Positions 16,848-24,638 of a stretch of 64,000 bases of DNA are shown here, piece after piece. How positions within the stretch are numbered: the stretch's first letter is position 1; every line of letters starts with the position of its first letter. The DNA comes from Pseudomonas sp. FeN3W (GTDB taxonomy: Bacteria; Pseudomonadota; Gammaproteobacteria; Pseudomonadales; Pseudomonadaceae). The translations under genes and the position numbers were made by a program. The stretch is taken from the NCBI GenBank assembly GCA_030263805.2, contig CP136010.1:1069001-1133000 (forward strand), read 5' to 3'. The notes under the pieces were generated by a model. The model was given only the letters and a program-made list of their open reading frames with translations, had not been told where the DNA came from and did not search any database.

Positions 16848-17731
16848 CAGACCTTGGCCAGGCGCAACCGGCCGAACAACCAGCTACCGCAGACATTCAC
16901 CCCCAGCCCGATCATCACCAGCAACGCCCCGGCCAACTGCAGCGACCCCAGCCGCTCGCCCAGCAGCACACTGGCTGACGTCAGCCCGACCACCGGCACC
17001 AGCAGCGAGAACGGCGCCACCTGGCTCGCCGGATAACGCGACAGCAAGCGACTCCACAGGCCATAGCCGAGAATGGTCGCGCCGAATGCCAGATAGGCCA
17101 GCACCAAAATCGTCTGCCAGCCGATGCCGCGCAGCGCCGCCTCGATCACCACCGGCCCCTCGAGCCACAGCGACAGCGCCAGGAACGGCAGCGGCGGCAC
17201 CAGACTGCCCCACACCACCAGCCCGACCAGGTTCACCTTGCCGACCTTGCGCGTGACGATATTGCCCAGCGCCCACATCGACGCCGCGCAGATGGTCAGC
17301 ACGAAACCGCTCAGCGTCATGCCCAGGCCGGTCTGCGCGCCGATCATCGCCAGACCGCAGGCCGCGATGACCAGTCCCAGCAGATTGGCTGCGCGCAGTC
17401 GCTCGCCGAGAAACAGCGCCGCGAAGAACAGCGTGAAAAACGCCTGCGACTGCAGCACCAGCGAGGCCAGCCCGGCCGGCATGCCGTGTTTCATGGCGGT
17501 GAACAGAAAGGCGAACTGCCCGAGGGAGATGGTCAGCCCATAGGCCAGCATCCAGCGCAACGGCACCTGCGGACGCTTGATGAAGAACACCGCCGGCACG
17601 GCCGCCAGCATGAAACGCAGCGCACCGAGCAGCATCGGCGGCACATCGTGCAGGCCAACCATGATCACCACGAAGTTCATGCCCCAGACGACGATGACGA
17701 TCAGCGCGAGCAGCAGATCCCGAAGCGACAT
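16847..17731 (-). CDS. EamA/DMT-family transporter
   Basis: A 294-residue inner-membrane protein with about ten membrane helices arranged as two EamA repeats (roughly residues 5-135 and 145-285). Conserved pieces include WGMNFVVI at the N-terminus, LLGALRFMLAAVPA in helix 2, and TILGYGLWSRLLSRYPASQVAPFSLLVPV in the second repeat. The nearest characterised relatives export O-acetylserine/cysteine (EamA) or other amino acids. The substrate here is unknown. Confidence 0.88.
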   Translation of the reverse strand: MSLRDLLLALIVIVVWGMNFVVIMVGLHDVPPMLLGALRFMLAAVPAVFFIKRPQVPLRWMLAYGLTISLGQFAFLFTAMKHGMPAGLASLVLQSQAFFTLFFAALFLGERLRAANLLGLVIAACGLAMIGAQTGLGMTLSGFVLTICAASMWALGNIVTRKVGKVNLVGLVVWGSLVPPLPFLALSLWLEGPVVIEAALRGIGWQTILVLAYLAFGATILGYGLWSRLLSRYPASQVAPFSLLVPVVGLTSASVLLGERLGSLQLAGALLVMIGLGVNVCGSWLFGRLRLAKV

Positions 17732-17946
17732 GGCGACGCACCCTGTTGCGTAAAAGATGCATTAAAGACGCCGCCTCCGGTGAGCGCTCCATACAGTGAT
17801 CGCCAAATTGAGCGGCACAGTGCGGAGCAACCGCCCATCGCCCTGTCACGGGCGGCACAGGTCAGGCACCACCGCCACCGGCGACGCAAGGCCGGAATAC
17901 GCTATAGAATCCGCGCCTGACTTCATCACTTCAGACGGGGACGAGC

Positions 17947-18651
17947 ATGGGCGCACAGTGGAAAGCGAAGCATAAGGAAGCGGCGGCGAACGCCAAGGGC
18001 AGGATCTTCGGAAAGCTGTCGAAGGAAATCATGATCGCAGCCCGCAGTGGTGCCGACCCCGACATGAATCCGCGTCTGCGTCTGGTCGTCGAACAGGCGA
18101 AGAAGGCCTCGATGCCCAAGGACACCCTGGAGCGCGCCATCAAGAAAGGCGCAGGCCTCAGCGGTGAGGTGGTCCACTACGAACGCACACTCTACGAAGG
18201 CTTCGCGCCGCATCAGGTGCCACTGATCGTCGAGTGCCTGACCGACAACGTCAACCGCACCGTTGCCGAAATCCGCGTGCTGTTCCGCAAAGGCCAGTTG
18301 GGCTCCTCCGGCTCGGTGAGCTGGGACTTCGACCACGTCGGCATGATCGAAGCCGCGCCTGAAGGCGACGCCGATGCCGATGCCGAAATGGCCGCGATCG
18401 AGGCCGGTGCGCAGGATTTCGAAGCAGCCGACGAAGGCAGCACGCTGTTCATCACCGAACCCACCGATCTCGACGCCGTGTGCAAGGCGCTGCCGGAATT
18501 CGGCTTTACCGTGCAGTCCGCGCAACTGGGCTATCGTCCGAAGAATCCGGTCAGCCTGTCCGGTGCCGAACTGGAAGAAGTCGAAGCCTTCCTCGAGGCC
18601 ATCGACGCCCACGATGACGTGCAGAACGTCTACGTCGGCTTGGCGGGCTGA
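17947..18651 (+). CDS. YebC/PmpR-family protein, second-type paralogue
   Basis: A 234-residue three-domain YebC-family protein. It starts MGAQWKAKHKEAAANAKGR rather than the MAGHSKWANIKHRK of the ruvC-linked PmpR, so it belongs to the second paralogue group present in many gammaproteobacteria. Visible conserved parts are FGKLSKEIMIAARSG, KASMPKDTLERAIKKG, LYEGFAPHQVPLIVECLTDN and SSGSVSWDFDHVG. The family was long annotated as transcriptional regulators; recent work ties YebC members to relief of ribosome stalling at proline runs. Which role applies here is open. The HNH gene follows after 93 bases. Confidence 0.9.
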   Translation: MGAQWKAKHKEAAANAKGRIFGKLSKEIMIAARSGADPDMNPRLRLVVEQAKKASMPKDTLERAIKKGAGLSGEVVHYERTLYEGFAPHQVPLIVECLTDNVNRTVAEIRVLFRKGQLGSSGSVSWDFDHVGMIEAAPEGDADADAEMAAIEAGAQDFEAADEGSTLFITEPTDLDAVCKALPEFGFTVQSAQLGYRPKNPVSLSGAELEEVEAFLEAIDAHDDVQNVYVGLAG

Positions 18652-18744
18652 CAGCCATCGACTTTACTTGGGGCTGTTCCCGCGCGTGGCGATGCCGACG
18701 CGGGGGTGGGCCCTGACGAACAACGAACCCGGCGAGCATTCACC

Positions 18745-19089
18745 ATGAGCAGCAGCAAACCGACCACGCCCTACAGTCAGCGCGAACAAGGCTATCGGGA
18801 AAAAGCACTGAAGATGTATCCCTGGGTCTGCGGTCGTTGCGCGCGGGAGTTTTCCGGCAAGCGCCTGAGCGAGTTGACGGTCCACCACAAGGACCACAAC
18901 CACGACAACAACCCCGAGGATGGCTCGAACTGGGAACTGCTCTGCCTGTACTGCCACGACAACGAGCATTCCCGCTACACCGACAACCAGTACCAGGCCG
19001 AAGCCAGGCCGGGCAGCGACCTGGGCCCGAAGGAAACCTTCAAGGCCTTCGCCAACCTGGCCGATCTGCTCAAGGGTAAGCAGGACTGA
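18745..19089 (+). CDS. YajD-type HNH nuclease-domain protein
   Basis: A 114-residue protein with a compact HNH/zinc module. It has CGRC (residues 29-32) and CLYCH (near residue 72) as the two CxxC zinc knuckles, with LTVHHKDHNHDNNPEDGSNW between them as the HNH core. Length and sequence fit YajD, a conserved HNH protein whose substrate is unknown. The upstream in-frame ATG at 18706 has no family support, so the ATG at 18745 is chosen. Confidence 0.9.
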   Translation: MSSSKPTTPYSQREQGYREKALKMYPWVCGRCAREFSGKRLSELTVHHKDHNHDNNPEDGSNWELLCLYCHDNEHSRYTDNQYQAEARPGSDLGPKETFKAFANLADLLKGKQD

Positions 19090-19110
19090 TCGGCCAGACC
19101 GGCATTCAGC

Positions 19111-19542
19111 TCACTTGACCAAGAGCACCGGGACCGATACCTCATGGATCACCCGGTTCGCCACCGAGCCCATCAGCATCCCGGTGAAGCTGCCCAGACC
19201 GCGAGTGCCCATTACCACCGTGTCGCAGCCCAGCCGCTTGACCGCGTCGTTGACCTGCTCGGCAACATTGCCCAGCAGCGCATGGGTTTCGCAGCTCAGG
19301 CCGCCGGCCTGCAACACGGCTGCCGCTTCGTCGAGCACGGAGCGCGCCTTGGCCATCAGGCCGTTGTTGAGTTCATCGATCATCGCCGACGTCACGTATT
19401 CGCCGTAGATGATCGGTTCATGCTGAACGTTGACCACATGCACCTGTAGCGCGATCCCGGTATCCCGCGCCAGATCGACGACATACTGCAGGGCGCGCTT
19501 GGCGTTGTCCGAACCATCGTATGCAACCAGAAGCCTGCGCAT
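19111..19542 (-). CDS. Universal stress protein (UspA family)
   Basis: A 143-residue single-domain USP with the nucleotide-binding pattern GTRG...GSVANRVI at the C-terminus (the G-2x-G-9x-GS motif, about residues 114-130) and MRRLLVAYDGSDNAKRAL at the N-terminus. This points to an ATP-binding class protein used under stress or anaerobic conditions. A candidate Anr box lies about 80 bases upstream. The 135-base intergenic region is shared with the divergent haemoglobin gene. Confidence 0.93.
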   Translation of the reverse strand: MRRLLVAYDGSDNAKRALQYVVDLARDTGIALQVHVVNVQHEPIIYGEYVTSAMIDELNNGLMAKARSVLDEAAAVLQAGGLSCETHALLGNVAEQVNDAVKRLGCDTVVMGTRGLGSFTGMLMGSVANRVIHEVSVPVLLVK

Positions 19543-19618
19543 TTCCTGTCTCCGCTGTTGTGTGGACCTTCAGCTTAGACCAGCTGCCTGCGCGTTGCGG
19601 GCCCTGCTCGCACTTGTT

Positions 19619-19632
19619 TTGATCTGGCACAA
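19619..19632. promoter_or_regulatory. Candidate Anr/Dnr (FNR-type) box between usp and the haemoglobin gene
   Basis: TTGAT-CTGG-CACAA matches TTGAT-N4-ATCAA at 8 of 10 positions. It sits about 77 bases before the usp start and 46 before the haemoglobin start. Universal stress genes are known Anr targets in P. aeruginosa, which makes the position suggestive. Confidence 0.38.
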
Positions 19633-19677
19633 GCGCGCATCATCTCGCGCCCTTTCAACGAGACAGAGACGAGTCTG

Positions 19678-20118
19678 ATGAACCCCGATCAAGGTCCCGC
19701 ATTCGGCGTCGGCGACGCCTCGTTCCAGGCAGCCGGCGGCGAACCGGGCCTGCAACGGCTGGTCGCGGACTTCTACCAGGTGATGGACCTGGCGCCAGAG
19801 GCCGCGGGCGTTCGTGCAATGTATCCGGCGGACGTGAGCGACGCCCGGGACCGGCTGGCGAGCTTTCTGAGCGGCTGGCTGGGCGGCCCGAAGCGATACG
19901 CAGAGAAGTATGGCGGCATCAGCATTCCGCAGTTCCATACCCGCTGGCAGGTCGGCGAAGCCGAACGCGATGCCTGGCTGTTCTGCATGGAACAGGCCAT
20001 CGCCCGTCAGCCATTCACGCCGGAATTCGCCGACTACCTGCTACGGCAGCTGCGCGTCCCCGCCGAGCGCATCCGCCAGGTGCAGGCAGCCTGCCCGATG
20101 CGTCCGGGCCAGAGCTGA
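19678..20118 (+). CDS. Group II truncated haemoglobin
   Basis: A 146-residue haem protein of the 2-on-2 globin fold, group II (GlbO-like). Conserved positions include the proximal His region (ISIPQFHTRWQVGEAERDAWL, about residues 80-100), the G8-type Trp in that segment, and FLSGWLGGPKRYAEKYGG just before it. Functions in the family include O2/NO/peroxide handling; the exact ligand is unknown here. Start ATG at 19678 is reached from a short leader shared with the divergent usp gene. Confidence 0.9.
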   Translation: MNPDQGPAFGVGDASFQAAGGEPGLQRLVADFYQVMDLAPEAAGVRAMYPADVSDARDRLASFLSGWLGGPKRYAEKYGGISIPQFHTRWQVGEAERDAWLFCMEQAIARQPFTPEFADYLLRQLRVPAERIRQVQAACPMRPGQS

Positions 20119-20302
20119 AGCGCCCTCCCCGCCAGAGGCTGCAATGTCATTCGTTTAAGACGTGGCGCTGCAACGTCCATAGGCGCGCCTGATCGATTAA
20201 TCCGCTGGGCAGGAGAACCGAGCCACTCACCTTGCGTCATACAGACAAGAGCGGCCGTCGTGGCGGCAGCGTTCATCCGTCGAAACCGAGCTGGCTCGTT
20301 CC

Positions 20303-20851
20303 ATGAAAATCCGCTTCGCGTCCATCAACCCGCAGAAGATCCTCGAGGTTTGCGAGATTCTCCAGCCCAGCGGAATCGAGGTGAAGCCCTTCCCCATCCG
20401 TATCGAGGAGCTGCGTACCGAGGACCTGCACCAGCTGGTCAGCGACAAGCTGCTGGTCGCCTTCAAGATGATCGGTAAACCGGTCTTCGTCGAACACACC
20501 GGGCTTTTCATCAACAGCCTCAACGGCTTTCCCGGCGGGCTGACGCAGATCTTCTGGGACCGACTGCAGGCCGAGCGATTCTCGGAGCTGATCGGGCGGC
20601 TGGACGATCCGGCCGCCGAGGCGCGGACCCTGATCGGCTATTGCGACGGTCGCAAACGGCATTTCTTCGAAGGCGTGGTCGCCGGGCGCATCGCACCGTC
20701 GCCAGCCGGGCATGGCGGCTTCGAATGGGACGACGTGTTCATTCCCGAAGGCCAGACCCAGACGTTCGCGCAGCTGGGCACGCAAAAGAACGGCCTTTCC
20801 ATGCGCCGGCGCGCACTCGACGCCTTCGTCGCCTATCTGCGGGAGCCCTGA
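20303..20851 (+). CDS. HAM1/ITPA-like protein with altered active site (KomB-like candidate)
   Basis: A 182-residue protein with the fold signatures of the HAM1/RdgB/ITPA inosine-triphosphate pyrophosphatases: SINPQK (residues 7-12), VFVEHTGLFINSLNGFPGG (62-79), FEWDDVFIPEG (140-150) and GLSMRRRAL (164-172). By eye it aligns best with the ITPA subgroup, but two key positions differ. The catalytic Asp of the usual (D/E)D(S/T) motif is His here (EHT), and the base-contacting His of SHR is Met. Hydrolysis may be lost with nucleotide binding kept. It is followed after 6 bases by a SIR2 gene. Together they resemble KomB/KomC of the Kongming anti-phage system. A house-cleaning enzyme remains possible. 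Confidence 0.85.
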   Translation: MKIRFASINPQKILEVCEILQPSGIEVKPFPIRIEELRTEDLHQLVSDKLLVAFKMIGKPVFVEHTGLFINSLNGFPGGLTQIFWDRLQAERFSELIGRLDDPAAEARTLIGYCDGRKRHFFEGVVAGRIAPSPAGHGGFEWDDVFIPEGQTQTFAQLGTQKNGLSMRRRALDAFVAYLREP

Positions 20852-20857
20852 GCAACC

Positions 20858-21649
20858 ATGGACCAGCTCCACGAAGCGTACCGGACCAATCGCCTGATCC
20901 TTTTTGTCGGTTCCGGCGTATCCGCCAACATTGGCTTGCCGCCGTGGAAGGAGCTGATCGACGAGATCGCCGTGCAGCTCGACTACGACCCGGAGGTGTT
21001 CAACACCTACGGTAATTTCCTCGCTCTGGCCGAGTACTACCGGATCAGGAAAGGCAGCATCGGCCCGCTGCGCAGCTGGATGGACCGTGAGTGGCATCGC
21101 GACATCGAAATACGAGACTCGGAAATTCATCGGCTGATCGTGCGTGGCCGTTTTCCGGCGATCTATACCACCAACTATGACCGTTGGCTGGAGTACGCCC
21201 ATGACGCCCATGCGGTGGACTACATCAAGATCGCCAACGCCAGTGACCTGACCAAAGCCCGTGATGGCGTCAGACAGATCGTCAAGTTCCACGGCGACTT
21301 CGATGATGACGCCTCGATCGTGCTCGACGAAACCAGCTACTACCAGCGCCTGCAGTTCGAAACGCCCCTGGATATCAAGTTACGCGCCGACACCCTGAGC
21401 AAGGCCGTTCTATTCATTGGCTACAGTCTTTCCGATACCAATATACGGTTGCTGTTTCACAAGCTGTCGAAGATCTGGAACGAATACGAGACGCTCGGCG
21501 TCCGGCCTATTTCATATGTGTTCTCGCACAAGCCGAACCCGGTCCAGGAAGAAGTACTGAGACAATGGGGAATTCGCATGATCGCATCGGAAGATGATGA
21601 GCCCGGTGTTGCGCTGAAAAACTTTCTGCAGCAACTGGTCGAAACCTGA
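20858..21649 (+). CDS. SIR2-family protein, probable defence effector (KomC-like candidate)
   Basis: A 263-residue protein made of a single SIR2 domain of the kind seen in anti-phage systems. NAD-site features are intact: FVGSGVSANIGLP (residues 16-28), the catalytic Asn in TTNYD (104-108), the catalytic His in KFHGDFDD (143-150) and GYSLSDTNIR (188-197). There is no signal peptide or added domain. Such proteins usually deplete NAD+ during infection. Start ATG at 20858 lies 6 bases after the HAM1-like gene, so the two are co-expressed and probably act as a complex. The symbol is left empty because the assignment is by inference. Confidence 0.87.
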   Translation: MDQLHEAYRTNRLILFVGSGVSANIGLPPWKELIDEIAVQLDYDPEVFNTYGNFLALAEYYRIRKGSIGPLRSWMDREWHRDIEIRDSEIHRLIVRGRFPAIYTTNYDRWLEYAHDAHAVDYIKIANASDLTKARDGVRQIVKFHGDFDDDASIVLDETSYYQRLQFETPLDIKLRADTLSKAVLFIGYSLSDTNIRLLFHKLSKIWNEYETLGVRPISYVFSHKPNPVQEEVLRQWGIRMIASEDDEPGVALKNFLQQLVET

Positions 21650-21724
21650 AACCTTTTCCCAAAACAAGCGAAGCGGAATTAAAGCAAGCGAAACGGCAAT
21701 TTGACGAATACTCCGGCAATTGAG

Positions 21725-21754
21725 CATGCGCGATGCCAGGCGACATCGCGCATG
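21725..21754. terminator. Perfect 11-bp hairpin between SIR2 and the outer-membrane gene
   Basis: CATGCGCGATG (21725-21735) pairs with CATCGCGCATG (21744-21754) across an 8-base loop, between convergent genes. No T-run follows on either strand, so termination is inferred from placement. Confidence 0.5.
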
Positions 21755-21760
21755 TCCTGG

Positions 21761-22276
21761 TCAGTAGTTGAAGCCAATACCGATGCTGTAGAGGAACACT
21801 CCGTCATCATATCGATCCTGTGCATCGCTGCCGCTCTTGAACAGGAACTGATATTCCGCCATTGCGGTAATGAACGTCTTGTCCTGAACCCAGTATTTGA
21901 AGCCGACTTCCGGCCCCGCCATGAACGTCTCGTCTACCCGGTCACCGTAGACACCGCCAACACTCGCACCGATGAAAGGCCGCGCCTTGCCGGTGCCGAA
22001 GTGATAGTCATAGAAGACGCGAGTCGAGCCATCGAACTTGACACTTTCTCCCTCGGTGTCACGCGCATTCACCGTCTGCCGAACACCCCAGAGAGAAGAC
22101 TCGCTTAAATACTGACCCCAACTTCCCTGTACGGAAAACACAGTATCGTCAAAGTCCTTGTCGCTGCTTCCTGCACCACCCAGTGTGATTTCCTTGTCAC
22201 CGGTCATGGGAGCCGCACCGGCAACAGCCGGAAGCATGGCGGCAACCATTAAGGAAGTTTTGAAAAGTCGATTCAT
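21761..22276 (-). CDS. Small outer-membrane beta-barrel protein
   Basis: A 171-residue protein with a signal peptide (MNRLFKTSLMVAAMLPAVAGA, cut after about residue 22). The rest has an alternating hydrophobic/polar pattern of about eight strands and ends in aromatic FNY, typical of small barrels. Features such as GKARPFIGASVGGVYGD, AGPEVGFKYWV and LYSIGIGFNY resemble OmpW/OmpA-like barrels. ATG at 22276 follows GAGGTG; the longer frame to 22417 is rejected as unlike a signal peptide. It lies tail to tail with the SIR2 gene and is preceded by an AT-rich leader. Function unknown. Confidence 0.82.
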   Translation of the reverse strand: MNRLFKTSLMVAAMLPAVAGAAPMTGDKEITLGGAGSSDKDFDDTVFSVQGSWGQYLSESSLWGVRQTVNARDTEGESVKFDGSTRVFYDYHFGTGKARPFIGASVGGVYGDRVDETFMAGPEVGFKYWVQDKTFITAMAEYQFLFKSGSDAQDRYDDGVFLYSIGIGFNY

Positions 22277-22545
22277 GACGGCACCTCTGCTTTTGTGCTT
22301 GTTATGAAATACGCAACAGCAATGCGTATTTTGAGACAAGCATGTAAAACCTGAGACCGCCCAAAAGAATCGACGAATGACCTGTATTTCATGCAAAACA
22401 ATAGAAAAAAGCGTCAATCCGATGATTTTTATGAATTTAGCTTATGGGGCAATATTGTTATGCCATCACAAAAACTCTCAAATAGATATTAGAAATGCAA
22501 TTACAGAATCGTTGCGCGATATACATAAAAAGCTTTTCCATGCGC

Positions 22546-24483
22546 TCAACCAGCCACATTGGCACTCCTTTCTTGAAGTTCAAGCGCATCGTCTTCCCGT
22601 TCATCATCGAAATAACGGCTGAATGCGAGATACATCCACACCGGGGTCAAGGCCAACCCAACAGCGATGCATACCCACGCCAGCGCAGAACTCCCGTCGG
22701 GCTGTGGAAACAGCAACCGCCCCATGCCGATCAATAACGTGTAGACCGATAGCGCCGTAACGCACACCGCAAACAGGCGAACACCCAGCGCCTTGAGCGA
22801 CTCCCGGCGCGAGACGCCACAACGCGCGGCGGTCTGCCCCCAGAAGCCGAACGGTCGCACCCTGCGGTAGAAGTGGTCCAGCGTCTCCCTGTCTGTGGGC
22901 GGGGTGATGTAACTGACCAGAATCGCCGCGCTGCACGTCACCAGCGACATGATGCCCAGGCGTATCCACTCCCGCTCCGGATCGGTGCCGAGGTAGTAGA
23001 GCAGCAAGGGGGCGGTGATCAGCGATGCGATCATTGCCGTCAGTTCGGAATACAGATTGATCCGCTCCCAGAGCCAGCGCAGCACCAGTACCGAGCCCAT
23101 ACCGGCGCCGAACAGCAAGGAGATGAACCAGGCCGTCTGAATCGAGCCGAGGTTGGCCATGATGACCATCGCGATCAGCAGGATCAGTACGTTGGAAAGA
23201 CGCGCGACCAGAACCAGCTCCTTGTCCTTGGGCTTGCGCTTGAGCAGCTTCGGCGCGACGACCCCGCCATAGACATCATTGCTCCAGTACGAAGCGCCCC
23301 AGTTGAGGTGCGTATCGACGGTCGACGCCAAGGCCGCCAACAGGCCCACCAGCATCAGCCCGCGGAAACCCGGCGGCAGCAACTCTTCGATACCGGTGAC
23401 GAACAACGCCTCGCGCGCGGCGGTGAAGCCATCAGCGCTCATTTCCTCTGGACTAAACGGGTACAGCACCAGCAGACCGATGGCGATCGCTAGCCAGAAC
23501 AGGCTGCGCAGGAAGATCTGCAGCCAGGTGAATACCAACCCGGCAATACGCGCCTCACGATCTGTCGGGCAAGCCATGCTGCGCTGCGCCAGGTATCCGG
23601 TGCCGTCGGAGTTCATCTGAAACAGCCATTGCAAACCGACGATCACCAGAAACGGCGTCAGCGCCTCGCCGGCATTGCTCGGCGGCGAAAACGAAAGCAT
23701 CTTGGCCGCCTGTTCGCTGCCATACAGCTCGACGATCCGATCGGTCAGACCGCCAAGTCCGCCCGCTGCATCCACCACGAACCAGGCGTATACCAATGTA
23801 CCCAGCATCGCCACGCTGAACTGCATGACATCCGTCTGCACCACCGCGCGCAGGCCGCCGGTGATCGAGTACATCGCCGTGAAGGTCAGGATCAACAGGA
23901 TAGAAATGAGATTGTTGGTGCTGGTCGTCAGCTGATCGAGCCCACTGATGCTCTCACCAAGCCGTATACCGCTGGCTTCCACTGCGCCCATGATCACCGC
24001 GTAGACGCCGCCCGGCAGCCACTCGTGCCATGGCAGAAACACCTCGGCAATGCGAATGGCCGCGACCAGTACCATTGCCAGCACCACACAGTTGATAACG
24101 GTGCCGTAATAAATCGCCTTGAACAGCCGCAACGGCACCACTGCGGGACCGCTGTAGCGCACACGAGTGAGTTCGGCGTCGGTGAGCACCCCGGCACGGC
24201 GCCAGCCGGAGGCGAATACCCATGCCAGCAGCAGGAATGCCAACCCATATATCCACAGCCGCCACAACGCAAAAACCCCGGCAGTCGCGACCAGACCGCT
24301 GACCAGCAACGGCGTATCGGCCGCGAACTGCGTGGCGGACATCGACACACCTGCGCGCCAGCCCTTGATGGTTCGTCCGGCAAGAAAGTATTCGTGAAGG
24401 CTCTGCGAGGCTTTGGAGCGGGCGCGCATCCCTGCCGAAAGGCCGTAGAAAACGAATGCGAGCACAATCAGTAGATCCAACAT
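22546..24483 (-). CDS. Sodium:solute symporter family protein
   Basis: A 645-residue inner-membrane carrier of the SSS family with about thirteen helices. Family features are YFLAGRTIKGWRAGVSM near residue 32, TSTNNLISILLILTFTAMYSITGGLRAVVQTDVMQF near residues 185-225 (the SSS signature area) and LMLVGLLAALASTVDTHLNWGASYW near residue 380. A long C-terminal part (after about residue 515) contains extra hydrophobic segments. Substrate not deducible. No partner enzyme gene sits beside it. Divergent from the GNAT-Nudix gene. Confidence 0.9.
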   Translation of the reverse strand: MLDLLIVLAFVFYGLSAGMRARSKASQSLHEYFLAGRTIKGWRAGVSMSATQFAADTPLLVSGLVATAGVFALWRLWIYGLAFLLLAWVFASGWRRAGVLTDAELTRVRYSGPAVVPLRLFKAIYYGTVINCVVLAMVLVAAIRIAEVFLPWHEWLPGGVYAVIMGAVEASGIRLGESISGLDQLTTSTNNLISILLILTFTAMYSITGGLRAVVQTDVMQFSVAMLGTLVYAWFVVDAAGGLGGLTDRIVELYGSEQAAKMLSFSPPSNAGEALTPFLVIVGLQWLFQMNSDGTGYLAQRSMACPTDREARIAGLVFTWLQIFLRSLFWLAIAIGLLVLYPFSPEEMSADGFTAAREALFVTGIEELLPPGFRGLMLVGLLAALASTVDTHLNWGASYWSNDVYGGVVAPKLLKRKPKDKELVLVARLSNVLILLIAMVIMANLGSIQTAWFISLLFGAGMGSVLVLRWLWERINLYSELTAMIASLITAPLLLYYLGTDPEREWIRLGIMSLVTCSAAILVSYITPPTDRETLDHFYRRVRPFGFWGQTAARCGVSRRESLKALGVRLFAVCVTALSVYTLLIGMGRLLFPQPDGSSALAWVCIAVGLALTPVWMYLAFSRYFDDEREDDALELQERSANVAG

Positions 24484-24638
24484 GTTGTTATTCCTGTCGT
24501 TGGAAACGCTAAGGGTGAGAGCGCCAAGACGACGGAAAAGATGCAGCGAACGGATGAACGGCAGCGGTCGGATACAGGGCGTATGGCGATCGCAGCACAG
24601 GCGCTAGACTAGCGCCCTCGAAGAATCCACGGTCGGTC

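Noticed and set aside
20119..20302. Possible adenosine deaminase (KomA) gene next to the HAM1-SIR2 pair
   Set aside because: I looked for a third component on both sides; the 184-base gap is too short and the downstream side is an unrelated barrel gene.
22377..22622. 81-codon open frame in the AT-rich gap before the symporter stop
   Set aside because: No ribosome-binding site, overlaps the end of the symporter gene and shows no conserved pattern.
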